A program made the translations under genes and the position numbers. From Sciurus carolinensis (Eukaryota > Chordata > Mammalia > Rodentia > Sciuridae), in the NCBI RefSeq assembly GCF_902686445.1, contig NC_062218.1, positions 130,256,594-130,320,593 of the forward strand: a stretch of DNA of 64,000 bases, in the 5' to 3' direction. Shown piece after piece: positions 54,101 through 64,000 of the stretch. The notes under the pieces were generated by a model. It saw only the letters and a program-made list of their open reading frames with translations. It searched no databases and had not been told where the DNA came from. Position 1 is the first letter of the stretch; each line of letters starts with the position of its first letter.

Positions 54101-55169
54101 TGCTGTCAGCATAAATCACAGATGGAGTCTTTCACCTTCAGGTCTATATCCCCCTACCCTCCACTGCAACTAAACTTAAGTTGAGAAATTGGAAACCCAG
54201 GCTAGGCAGAATGCTGTGTTAGGGTGACAGTCACTCTGTCTTCCCCAGTGCATCCCTCGCTTCCATACCTTTCAGAGCCTTTATGCCTGTAGCAAGGCCA
54301 ATGTCTGCCATGCTTCCAGACCTAATCATGAAAAAGCTGATACAGAAGTCTCTGTCCCTGGTGTCCATCCTAGTGTCATGTGGAAACCTTGTCCTCTATG
54401 GTAGGGTTACTGCTGATGAGGGGTTTTAAAGTACCCACCAATTTTCCTGAAACAAGAATTGTTGCAATGTGCCTGGTCTCCTCCATTGGTGCCCCAAGGT
54501 TCTGTGCATTCAAGAGTAGTTCAACAGGAAAACAGCTTGGTGGCCAACAGCTCTACAGAAGCCTTGGACTCCACTTCTTCTTCCAGTAATGAAGACACAT
54601 GGTGTGAGGCTACTTTCTCCATTTGGCAGCCTAAAGGCTAGTTTCCTCAGGCTGCCATCACCTCTTTCCCACCATATCCCTCTGTAGGGCCTGGGAGCTG
54701 CACACTATTCCATGAAGACACCTGTGTGTGTGTGTGACCCCGTGATTGCAGGCTTGCGCTCCTCTTTGTGAATGGACCTCTTCTGCCAGCACACTGTTCT
54801 TCCTTGAAGACTGAGCTTCCTCAACTTTTCCTGTACTCACTCAACCATCAGTCCCTTCCTCTTGTGTTTCTACATTGCCTCTTACCACATTTTGGAAAGC
54901 TGTTTATTACACTGTATATTTCCCAGGCTAGGTTCCTACTCCTTTGCAGGGATGAGACACCACCTCAAAACTCCCAAGTGTTTGTAAAATGAACAGGGTT
55001 CCTAGCATTGCAATGGGGATATCACAGGATCCTTGAGTTGATTCAGGGTTCCAGTGTCCTGTGGTCATCTTACTTAAGTTTGCACCATAACCCTGCCTAC
55101 CCTGTGCTCCTCTTAGAGCAAACTGGGAAGGAAGTTCACCTTCCTGAATTAGCAGGTGTCTGGTAAGCA

Positions 55170-55233
55170 GTAGCTGAGGAAGAGGGCGGGGCTTGCGGAC
55201 ATTTTAACTCGGGTCACCCTTAGTTTCACTTTT
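55170..55233 (+). promoter_or_regulatory. HK3: Candidate HK3 promoter: ETS/PU.1, GC box, ISRE-like site
   Basis: Within 65 bp: GAGGAAG (55176-55182, ETS/PU.1 core), GGGCGGGGC (55184-55192, Sp1-type GC box) and AGTTTCACTTTT (55222-55233, 11 of 12 to the interferon-response consensus). A weak TATA-like attttaa lies at 55201. The cluster sits just before the likely first exon. HK3 is known as a myeloid gene controlled by PU.1, which fits; use of these sites is inferred. Confidence 0.55.
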
Positions 55234-55234
55234 G

Positions 55235-55319
55235 GATACAGACCAGGGTTACCGTGGTGCTTCACTTGAGAGATAAGAGCTCAGCCCTGAGGAGGGTGAT
55301 CAACTACTACATCTCCCAG
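55235..55319 (+). other. HK3: HK3 non-coding first exon (3' end firm, start approximate)
   Basis: A consensus donor, cccag|gtgagt, lies at 55319/55320 and no ATG occurs in the preceding stretch. Position (about 5.5 kb after UIMC1, 2.9 kb before the ATG exon) agrees with the known HK3 layout of a 5'UTR exon 1. The 5' boundary is a guess. Confidence 0.6.
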
Positions 55320-58188
55320 GTGAGTGCTTCCTGTAATTCTGGTGTACTTCATTCCCAGACCTAATATCCTCATCCCTCTTGCTTGGCCCACACCAAGAGG
55401 TAAGTGGAGGCTTGAAAGACCAAGCCACTGGTCTCGATGAGGGCCACTCCCACCCTCAGCCAAAGTCTTTGAGATACCTTTTAGAAGGAAGAGTCTCTCA
55501 ATGTAGTTGATTCATCTAAGGGAGGCCAAGAAGCCCTTGGTTCAAATGTGCAGACCCCAGATTGGGTTCTGGGGTACAGTATTGAAAGAGACTTGTCCTT
55601 CCCCATAGGAGATAGAATTTAAATACTATGGTTTTGGGAGGAATCTTCATAGTTTGGCAAGTGCTGACTAAATCCTGAATAAGTGAGTGAATGATTGAGC
55701 TAGCCGGGCCTTGAATAGAGAGTGCCATGTGTGTAGCTCTCAGCCCTTTCCAAAGGTAATTAATTGCCTGTTATCTCATTTTATTGTTAAAGCACACTAT
55801 ATAACATTTATAGAATGAACATGCTATAGTCTCATTTGACAGATTTGGAAACTAAGTGTAGGTATGTGTGATTTGGGGGAGATTTGTCAGAAACTGATTT
55901 CTGGTTCACCAAATAAAAACCTCTTCCCCTGCTTCCAATTTTACAAAGCTGTGTTAGTGCATCTTATGCCCAACCACATGCTGGCATTGAAGATGCAGAC
56001 TCAGATATTGCAGGGTTCTTAGTATAACCCTCCAAACTTGGGGAACAAGTTGAACGAAGACTGGCAAGCAAGAGACAGGGAGTTTGTAGTCAGTGTGGCT
56101 GGAGATTGGAAGGGAATAGCAAGGGGAAGTGTAGGTTGAGGGTTTTGTAAAGGGCGTGCAATGTTACTAAAAAGAATTCTGGACTTTCCCTACTGCAGTG
56201 GAAGCCATCATAGTGCGAATATTTGCTTCCTTTTCTAAAGGAGACAGAGCTTCCCTTAAATGACATGATAAAATCTATTTTAGCACAGTTGCTGGTGATG
56301 TGCTGCAAGTTGGGCGGGGAAAGAAGATGAGCAGACTAGATGCAGAAGTATTACTTAAGAGACTGTTAGAACAATCAGACAGTGACTGTGGGGGCAGGGA
56401 GGAGAGGACACTGGGAGAGCTCTTTCCCAGAGTCCAAGATCAATCACATGGATGTGGCAAGAGATGTATATCAGAAACCCAAATGACTGTTTAGATGAGC
56501 AAATCCCTTGATGTGTCCAGCCAAGGTGGAAGATGGGAGTGCAGTGGTGAAAAGTAGAAAAAAAAATTAGCTTTGACTTCTGAGCTTGAGGAGTCTCTCC
56601 AGTATCCAGATAGTGAGATCTAACAGACCATTGAAATATAGGATTTGGTTCAGGTCAGAGGTTGATTTGGGATCACTGCACAGGTTTTACTCAGCTTTGG
56701 GATGGGTGAGATAAAGAGGGAGTATGGACAAAGGCATGGTCAGAAGCTTGGGAACCCTGCTGTTTAAAGGCAGACAACATGAGAGACCCAGGAGAGACTG
56801 GCTGCTGGAGCCAAGGCAGGGTAGAATACAACAGCAAATGCACTGAGCAAAAAGGGTTTGGGATTGGCAAATTACATTTTAGGTAACCTCATGGAGGGCA
56901 AATTTATAAGAGGATGTGGGTTGAGGGTAGGGAGGGATTGCAATAGTGGGAAGGTACTATATTTCCAAAAGTGTTGCTATTGTGAGGTGGAGTGCTCAGT
57001 GGACAGAAGTCTTGTCATCCTCTTGGGTCTTCCACTGCTTCCCTTCTCCTCCACCCTGAAGAGTATCTGAATCACTGAACCACTTAACTCCTCTAATCCT
57101 CACAAGCACATAATTTTTTTTTCATGTTATCAAAGAAGAAATTGAGGCTCATAGGGGTTCAGATTTGGCTAAATAAATCTGGATGTGCACTCCAAACAAG
57201 GATCTTTTGCTCTCATTGTCTCATTTGCCCCGCACAGCCCTTTGACATGTTGGTTCTATGTTGCTCCCCATTTCACAGAAGGAAATGAGGCTTGATGTTG
57301 GGAAATCTAGTGCCATGGCCTTGTGGAGAGTCAGGTCCTGGGCTCTGAGCCCAGGGCTTTCTCAGTTCTGCATCACTGCACTTTCTAAAAGCCACCCATG
57401 AGCTGACGTTTGTGTAGCACACTGCATTTCACAAAGCATTTCCCCAGGCTTTATTCCATTTGGTGTTCATAACAGCCTTGCAAAGGTAAATATTATTGCT
57501 TTACAGATGATGAAGCCAAAATTCTTAAGTCTTAAATGACTTGTCCAAAGTCATGCCATTAGTGGAACCCCTTTGTAAAGCACAGATCAATTTTCAAAGT
57601 ACAGACCCTTTTCTGTGTCTCCCTGTCACCTTCTAGATGAAATTAACATGCCTTTGACTGGTTTGAAGGCCTTCCATACTCCAGCCTGCCTGCTTCTTTA
57701 GCAGATCTTTGGTCCCCTTTTACCTCATACCATTTGACCTCTAGCACATCCCTGACCTTTCAACCATAGCAGCATGGTCAACCATGAAGTACATGTGTCC
57801 ATCTCTATCACTGTGCCAGCCCTGCTGTGATTATTGGCAAGGCTGAGAGTTCTCTGAGGACAAGACCTGCATCTACTTCATCTATACCCCAGCATCCTGC
57901 ACAGAAGGCCCCAGAAACCAGTGGATGTAAATGAATGACAGAATAACCAAACGACAATTGAACATGAAATCAGCCTTCCCAGTGCTTTCTCGTTAAAACA
58001 TGCTTCTGGGAAATAACTGCCTTCTGGTTAATTACTGAAAAGAATGGTTGATAGTCAAAGGTTCTGAATTCTGCCCACAATTTCCTTCCCTGGTCCCTAT
58101 CAGAGGAAGGAAGTTGAAAGTCTGAGTCACAGCTTCTTAGGGCCTATAGAGTATGTGATTGACCCTGGCTGTCTCTTTTCTCCTGTAG
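55320..58188 (+). other. HK3: HK3 intron 1
   Basis: 2.9 kb, poor in young repeats; MIR-like relics near 57085-57210 and 57405-57560. Nothing else recognised. The drop in SINE and LINE density compared with UIMC1 introns is plain from 49.5 kb onward. Confidence 0.65.
57405..57560 (-). repeat. MIR-type relic
   Basis: Typical order: gtgttcataacagccttgca, attattgctttacagatgat, tgacttgtccaaagtca. Confidence 0.7.
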
Positions 58189-58310
58189 GTGACCCACTCC
58201 TATTGTGGTATCACATGGACTCCATTGGGCCTGCTGGATTGCAGCCTGGGGAAAGAGCCCTGGGCTGCCCCCAGGAGGGGTTGCCCCTGCCCTCAGACAG
58301 CTCAGAGCTG
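58189..58310 (+). CDS. HK3: HK3 exon 2 with start codon
   Basis: Acceptor tctcctgtag at 58179-58188; donor gagctg|gtaagt at 58311. The ATG at 58215-58217 begins M-D-S-I-G-P-A-G-L, matching human HK3 (M-D-S-I-G-S-S-G-L). The first 26 nt of the exon are 5'UTR. The 32 coding codons end in S-D-S-S-E-L. Start context is modest (C at -3, G at +4). An in-frame upstream ATG at 58155 lies in the intron and is excluded. Confidence 0.94.
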
Positions 58311-61300
58311 GTAAGTTCAGCATTGGGGACCCATTTCATATTTATTCAAGGATGCCAAGAGCATGAACACTGGAGATTCTGAGGGTCCCTAGGCACACAC
58401 CTGTGCGAACTCTTTCCAGTTTACGAAGCTGTTCATCTCCAATTTGGTACCTCTTTTGAGGCTCCAAATAACCGCAAGTTGGGGATTAGCTTATGGGCTT
58501 AGAGAGGTGAAGTGACTGGAGTTTAAGACCTGACAAGAGCTTGAGCTGAGGTGTGTCAGTTCCAAAAGTATTGCTTTTGCCATATTTCTCCACATGGGTG
58601 CCACCCCCACCCCAAGTGAGTCGGTACATCTAGAATGGGCCCTCCCAGGGTTTTCTTGTATATGGCTGTATTCTTGAGTCCCTTCCTTTCCACTGTTCCT
58701 ATTGCTGCTGCACATCTCCCTCTCCTCACATAGCTGCAGTCTGGCACCCAGGGTTGATTGTAGTGCTGAACTCAACTTGGAAGTTGTTATGTGGCATAGT
58801 CCATATGGCTGAGGTTTGTTCAGAAGTGAATTTCTCTTTTTTCCCCCACCATCTGACCAAGACTTATTAAGCCCTTGCCTACCACACCCTTGAGCCGGAA
58901 ACACTTGTGTAAGTCATTTCATATATCTTGGTTTGTTTCCTCATCAGTAAAATGGGGGAAAATAAAGTTGAATGTGGTCCACTCTCTGAATGGTTAAATG
59001 AGCTCATGGAGATAAAGGGCCTGCACAGAGGAGGCACCCATGTTTCTGTAGTGTTCTGGCTCCTTCTAAGATCTACTCGCTAGGCTTCTTGTCCAACTGT
59101 GAGGACATCACCCCTCACTGCATTTCACATTCCCCCTCCTCCCTTGTCCAACCTCTGCCCCAGTCCCTGCTATAAATATAAACATTTCCTGTGTCTAACC
59201 CATAGCTGGGTTCCAGGAATGAGCAATGTCTGCCCTCCAGGGCTTGTTTTAGGTCCTGCAATCATCTCTCTTTTACCCTTCCCTCCTATGCATATCCCAC
59301 ATCTGCCCTGCTGGCGGTTACATGCTCCTGTAATTCCCTTTGGCTTTGGAGAACTTCACAGGGATGCCCAGTGCCCTGTGGCCTTGGACTCCTACTCAGC
59401 ACTGCAGGCCTCACCCTGGGCTCCCTTCCCACAGACTTAGGTTGAGAAAAAGTTAATTACACGTTGTCATCTCATAATCCCTCCCAGACCCTTCCCCAAA
59501 GTCTCTTTTTGTAACTAGAGAGGGTGTAGAGCTAGATCTTCTAGACTAGCTGTACCTCGTGCTCCGAAGAAAGGGAACCCACATTTCGCTGGGCATTTCC
59601 TTTGTGTCAGACACTGCTTCACTGCTCCATTGCTCCATGTCTACTATGTTCTTAGTCCTCACAGCATTCTTTGAGAAGAATTATGGTTTTTGCCTGAGAA
59701 GTGAGATGATGGGTTCAGATTAACACAGCAAGTTAATTAAAGGAGGCAACATGGAAGCCATCTTAAACTTCACATGCCTTCTAATGCTTTGCTCCTTTCT
59801 TTCCTACCAAGGTCTCCCCACTCTTTCAGGGGGGTAGAAGGGGAGGCTCCAGTAGTTTCTCCTGGCTGATGTGCACTCCACCAGAGTCTGCCAGAGTAGT
59901 TCTTTCTTGTGGTTTTAGTCATCTCCTAGTCTCTCCACTTGAACCTCATTGTACCCAGGAGGAAAAGGCAGAAAAATATATCTGTCCAAGTCATTGCCTT
60001 CTCCATAACTCCATTGTTTTCCCTGCTCCCATCTGAATGGCACTTTACACTTTCACAAACATTATTGACATTAATTCTCATTCCAACCATTCAATCAACA
60101 AATCCCAAGAGCCTGTTTGGCATGGACCTGAGAGCCACAAACAAGACATAGTCCTCCATACCAGGGGACTTGTGAGTAGTAGTATTTTCTGTTTCTGCTA
60201 AGAGCTGACTGAGGCTCAGAGAGTGTGCCTTTCTCAGGATTACATAGCTGAAAAGGGGCAGGGCAAGGATTTTAAGTTTTCTCTTGTCTGGGGTTTCCTT
60301 CCTGCAACTTTCATCAGCCTTGAATTCTTTTCAGGAGCGATTGCTAGTTTTTACAAGGCTTTACATTGATGTGGAAACATCACTATAGTCCATGTAATCT
60401 GGGTTCACGACCCACCTTGCTCCTTCATATTTTCTCAGACTAGGCAGATGACTTGCCCTCTCTGAGTCTAAGTTTCCTCATTGGTAACATAGGAGTAACC
60501 TCTCCTAGCATGCATGGTGCTGGAAGCATCTGCTTCCATATACCAATATCATGGAATTTCAGGATGTTAGCGTTATTTATTTAGGGTTATTTATTGGGTT
60601 ATTAGGATATTTCTCTCCTTATGAATCTGTTTCCCAGTCTCTTCCTAAAGCAGGGGTGGGACTGAGGCCTCCTTGTCTTCTTCAGTGGGCAGCCTCTCTT
60701 CCTGGGCTTTCCTTAGAGATGTCTCATTATATGGGTGCCTCTTCCTGGGCTTTCCTTGGAGATGTCTCATTATATGGGTGCCTGAGTTGTTATTTCAGAG
60801 AAACCATTCCAGTTCTGGTCAGTGGGTCATTGGAATGAAATTCCTGTGCAACAGGAGTTGGGGGCCTTGGAAAGTCTAAGCCAGGGGAGGATGGAGTTGC
60901 TGGGCTGTCATCCTCTAATAAATCCATAGAGGCTATTGGGGCTTCTTTGACAGATGGACAAGAAGTTCAGCCAGCAGAGGTTTCCACACACAGAGCTGAG
61001 GTTCCTGAAGTTATTCTTTGGCCCTGGGGCTTCTGGTGGAGTAAGAACCTGGAATGTCACATCCTCTGCCTTCCCCTGCTTCCTTAGTCCTCCTTTCAGA
61101 CTCCAATCCATTCCTGGTCTAGTCTTCCCCCAAATCCATCACTCACTCTAGAAAAAAACCCATTTATGCTCTTCCCCCAGATCTTCAAATGGCTTGTTCT
61201 TATCCTTCAATTAGGTTTCCTCCTTGGGGAGGCCTTCCTGGACTCATATCTAAAGATACCTTTTTCTCCCCAGTCTCTGTCCAACTTCCAATCCTGCTCC

Positions 61301-64000
61301 CCTCCCCCTTAATAGCCACCAAACTATTAAACTACCAAAATCATATTATATGCTTATTTGCTTATTTCCTGTCTCCCATAGTGGAGTCAGAATCTGCAAG
61401 AGCAGGACTTGGTTAGTTATATGGTGTAGGGTGCTTAGAGTCATGCTGGCCTTGGTTGATGTGTTGGGAAGGGTGATTGTTGAAGGAAGGACCTTCAACA
61501 ATCACGTGGTCTCCCAACTCTCCTGTGCTGAGCTTGATCTGGCTCTAGAGTATGAGAATGGGTTAAGAAAGGCAAGCACTTGATGTTTGTTCACACATAT
61601 TTGTTCATTCAACAACTCACTGGGAGGCTCTTGCACTGGGTACTGGGGAGTCAGAGAGCAATCAGTCATAGTGACAGGAAGGAGGTCTTTCCAAACCCTG
61701 CATTCAAAGGAGTAGAGGAGCAGGGAAGAGGATGTTGGAGCTGAGAGAAAACCACCAGGACATGGAGCAGGAGGAGGTAGGTGGCTTCTCTCTCTTAAAC
61801 AGAGCTCTCTCAGGACACAGGAGCTGGGTGTAGGCCTCAAGAGTCAGAGTGTGTGAAGAGGCAAGGAGTGGGCTGGGTAGGTGCTGGAACAGCAAGGTTT
61901 AGAGAGGCGAGCATGGGGGGCAGGACCCAAGCCAGCCCCTTGGGAAACTGAGGGACTGAAAGGCAGGTGTGGCTGGCCAGGGCAGTCCTCTGCCTCTGTT
62001 GGGGAATCTGGCTAGTGCAACAGAGTTTCCTTCCAGATGTTGGCTGTTTCTCCCAGGTGCAGGAGTGTCTACAGCAATTCAAGGTGACAAGGACACAGCT
62101 GCAGCAGATCCAAGCCAGCCTCCTGGACTCCATGGAGCAGGCACTGAAGGGACAGGCCAGCCCTGCTTCTACTGTCCGGATGTTGCCCACATATGTGGGG
62201 TCCACCCCACATGGCACTGGTGGGTGGATGAGTGATTAGGCCTGATCTTATTCTGTTCTCCATTTTCTAAGGTCCCTTTAACCAGATTTTACAGGCCTTG
62301 GGAATTTTTCTGGGATGCAGAGAACTCTGATCTTGCCAGTTACATGCCTTTCTATGACCTGCTTGCCCCGTAGAACAAGGAAACTTCCTGGTGCTAGAGC
62401 TAGGGGCCACAGGAGCCTCACTACGTGTCTTATGGGTAACTCTGACGGGCATCAAGGGGCATAGGGTGGAGCCTAGGAGCCAGGAGTTCGTGATTCCTGA
62501 AGAGGTGGTACTGGGCACTGGCCAGCAGGTGAGCAGTCAATGCCAGCCTTTGGGAACTGGGACCCAGCTGGGTGACTGGGTCTCCGGTGGGCAGAGCTAA
62601 GTGCCCTGTCCCCTTGTCTCACAGCTCTTTGACTTTGCGGCCTGCTGCTTGTCTGAGTTCCTGGATGCACACCCCGTAGAAAATCAGGGCCTGCAGCTTG
62701 GTTTCAGCTTCTCCTTCCCTTGCCATCAAACAGGCCTGGACAGGGTGAGGTGGAGTGGGCAGGGGAACAGTGTGTGGAGAAGGTCATTGGAGGATTGACC
62801 CCACTTCTCTGCCCCCAGAGCATCCTCATTTCCTGGACCAAAGGTTTTCGGTGCAGTGGTGTAGAAGGCCAGGATGTGGTCCAGTTGCTGAGAGATGCCA
62901 TTCAGAGGCAGGGGGTGAGTGGAAGTAGAGGTGATGGAATTGTTGTCCTGGCTGGCCTGGGCTTGCATCTGTGGGCTATGCTTGTGCTTCTGAAAGGTCC
63001 TGCTTTTCTTTCCTGCTCACTGCTTTTATCCAGTTTAATTCTGGGTTGCCACCATTCCCATTTTATAGGCAAGGTAACTGAGGCTAAGAAAGAGTCAAAG
63101 AAATGTTCAGGACCCTGGTGGTAGGGGGGGACAAACATGAAAACTCGGACCTTGTCCTCAAGGTCCTTACAGTCTACCTGTGTCACATTCTAATAAAAGA
63201 TTGTCTCTGTGTTCTGATGACTGGGAGCACTGTTGGGGGAGCAGGGACTTGAAGGAGCAGTTTGCCTGGTGCTTAAGCTGAGACTGGGGAGGAAGATCTA
63301 GTTTCAGAGGGGGACACAGGCCAAAGTACTAGAGCAAGCATTCAGGCTAGGAGGAATGAACTGGGGAGCCAGGCCAGGATGCAGGTGAGGACAGCAACCT
63401 TCAAAGAAGGGGTCAGTCTTCAGACCCTCATCCTGAGAAGCACTGGAGGTGATGCCTGAGGGTGGGGATGACTTGAGACCTGAATTGGGGAGGGAGGAAC
63501 AGAAGATGGGATTAGAGAAAAACCTTGTATAGGGGGCCTGGGTGATGTGTTAGGAATGCAGACGCTTGTGTTTCATGGACTTTGGATGTCTCCATCAAAG
63601 CCAGGGCCCCAACCCTGGCCATCCCCCAAGGAACCCACTCTGGCTACCAGGCCATTCCCAACCTTGCCCTCTCCATTGCCCAGGCCTACAACATTGATGT
63701 GGTTGCTGTGGTGAATGACACAGTGGGCACCATGATGGGCTGTGAGCCAGGCACCGGGCCATGTGAGATTGGGTTAATTGTAGGTGAGCCACAGTCCTTT
63801 CTGGATGAGGGGTGGTGAGTGTTGCTGCCTGGAAGGCAGGACCTGATGGGGTTGTCCCTGCCAGACACTGGCACCAATGCATGTTACATGGAGGAGGCGA
63901 GGCATGTGGCAGCATTAGATGAGGACCGAGGCCGCACCTGTGTCAGCATCGAATGGGGATCCTTCGACAATGACAGAGTCCTGGGACCAGTGATGACCAC
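58215..64000 (+). CDS. HK3: HK3 (hexokinase 3), N-terminal half, partial at window end
   Basis: Join of 58215-58310, 62057-62219, 62374-62528, 62625-62744, 62819-62914, 63684-63783 and 63865-64000+. The frame is continuous and all complete introns are GT-AG. HK3 converts glucose to glucose-6-phosphate in the cytosol and perinuclear region, mainly in white blood cells. The ~923-residue protein is two hexokinase folds in tandem, and only the C-terminal one is catalytic. The window gives ~288 residues of the N-terminal fold. The hexokinase signature region is visible (L-G-F-S-F-S-F-P ... W-T-K-G-F). The glycine-rich ATP loop is degenerate (L-E-L-G-A-T-G where active halves have L-D-L-G-G-T-N), as expected for the inactive half. 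The Asp of V-V-N-D-T-V-G-T-M is kept. Exon lengths (163, 155, 120, 96, 100) follow the hexokinase family plan. The N-terminus lacks the mitochondrial-binding start of HK1/HK2. Confidence 0.97.
60696..60781 (+). repeat. 43-bp tandem duplication
   Basis: Two adjacent copies beginning ctcttcctgggctttcctt, differing at one base (tta versus ttg before gagatg). Looks recent. Confidence 0.92.
61473..61505 (+). repeat. Perfect 14-bp inverted repeat, 5-nt loop
   Basis: gtgattgttgaagg at 61473-61486, loop aagga, exact reverse complement at 61492-61505. Intronic in HK3. Confidence 0.93.
62057..62219 (+). CDS. HK3: HK3 exon 3
   Basis: Acceptor gtttctcccag; donor act g|gtgggt at 62220; 163 nt. Encodes [12 protein letters not shown] and the [10 protein letters not shown] block conserved in all hexokinases. 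Confidence 0.97.
62374..62528 (+). CDS. HK3: HK3 exon 4, degenerate ATP-loop region
   Basis: Acceptor gccccgtag; donor cag cag|gtgagc at 62529; 155 nt. Encodes [14 protein letters not shown], the altered phosphate-binding loop of the N-terminal half, then the loop that ends in G-T-G-Q-Q. Intron 3 upstream is only 154 nt. Confidence 0.97.
62625..62744 (+). CDS. HK3: HK3 exon 5
   Basis: Acceptor tctcacag; donor gac agg|gtgagg at 62745; 120 nt, phase 0 at both ends. Encodes L-F-D-F-A-A and L-G-F-S-F-S-F-P-C. The second Ser replaces the Thr/Asn of the hexokinase signature. Confidence 0.97.
62819..62914 (+). CDS. HK3: HK3 exon 6
   Basis: Acceptor gcccccag; donor cag ggg|gtgagt at 62915; 96 nt. 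Encodes [11 protein letters not shown] and the E-G-Q-D-V-V-Q-L-L segment. Glucose-site Thr-Lys pair present. Confidence 0.97.
62915..63683 (+). other. HK3: HK3 intron 6
   Basis: 769 nt with no recognisable element; G-rich, with open frames on both strands that are chance products of base composition. Confidence 0.85.
63684..63783 (+). CDS. HK3: HK3 exon 7
   Basis: Acceptor ccattgcccag; donor gta g|gtgagc at 63784; 100 nt. Encodes [20 protein letters not shown]; the Asp corresponds to the catalytic base of active hexokinase halves. Confidence 0.97.
63865..64000 (+). CDS. HK3: HK3 exon 8, cut by window end
   Basis: Acceptor tccctgccag at 63855-63864. Encodes [11 protein letters not shown] and W-G-S-F-D-N-D, the second ATP/glucose loop of the fold. 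It continues beyond 64000. Confidence 0.96.

Larger units (their letters stand above)
49761..55169. other. Intergenic spacer UIMC1-HK3
   Basis: 5.4 kb without a convincing gene. It contains a forward MEN SINE (50066-50300), MIR-like relics (51020-51160, 51700-51860) and C-rich patches (51524-51600). Open frames here are short, overlap on both strands and match nothing I know. The spacing resembles the human locus. Confidence 0.75.
58311..62056 (+). other. HK3: HK3 intron 2
   Basis: 3.7 kb. Holds MIR-like relics (58890-59050, 59585-59740, 60360-60520), a 43-bp tandem duplication (60696-60781) and a perfect hairpin (61473-61505). The rest shows nothing I recognise. Confidence 0.75.

Noticed and set aside
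58491..58904. 137-codon minus-strand frame in HK3 intron 2
   Set aside because: No recognisable domain, overlaps a second open frame, and no support in gene order at this locus.
62720..63124. 134-codon + strand frame overlapping HK3 exon 6
   Set aside because: It reads through the exon and both flanking introns; the GT-AG sites and family exon length support exon 6 only.

Overview
The window is mammalian nuclear DNA: split genes with GT-AG introns, about 75% of the sequence intronic, and dense retrotransposons. Its SINEs are short tRNA-Ala-derived ID elements plus dimers of a 7SL-derived B1 monomer joined to an ID-like monomer (MEN / B1-dID type). With young L1 copies and old MIR/L1M/hAT relics, this points to a squirrel-family rodent (Sciuridae). 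That assignment is an inference from repeat content.

Two protein-coding genes lie head to tail on the + strand, in the order known from human 5q35. Positions 1 to about 49.75 kb hold the 3' part of UIMC1 (RAP80, the ubiquitin-binding subunit of the BRCA1-A complex). Its last eight coding exons are 1999-2075, 9436-9512, 13813-13966, 42355-42433, 45607-45769, 47491-47554, 48674-48716 and 49293-49503. They encode about 288 residues, including two C-x2-C-x11-H-x3-C zinc fingers and the basic C-terminus. The ubiquitin-interacting motifs and Abraxas-binding region lie upstream of the window. After about 5.5 kb of gene-free spacer comes the 5' part of HK3 (hexokinase 3). It has a likely non-coding exon ending at 55319 and seven coding exons from 58215, the last cut by the window end. 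Together they encode the first ~288 residues of the non-catalytic N-terminal half.

The UIMC1 introns carry most of the interest. There are two young 5'-truncated L1s (2423-4889 minus; about 25064-26993 plus) and a third, chimeric L1 (36839-37716 minus) whose 5' end is an unrelated GC-rich segment lying inside the target-site duplication. There is a 67-bp L1 3'-end insertion with its own duplication, a stack of three insertions reusing one target site, and two nearly identical ~0.9 kb L1 segments (29182-30080 and 43035-43927) in direct orientation flanking one UIMC1 exon. In UIMC1 itself, the splice donor expected from the human protein appears lost (AT instead of GT at 9540-9541), with an in-frame donor available 27 nt upstream.

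The two genes are not known to act together. UIMC1 works in nuclear DNA-damage signalling; HK3 phosphorylates glucose, mainly in myeloid cells. No operon, CRISPR array, phage or microbial system is present, and I found no convincing novel protein-coding gene.
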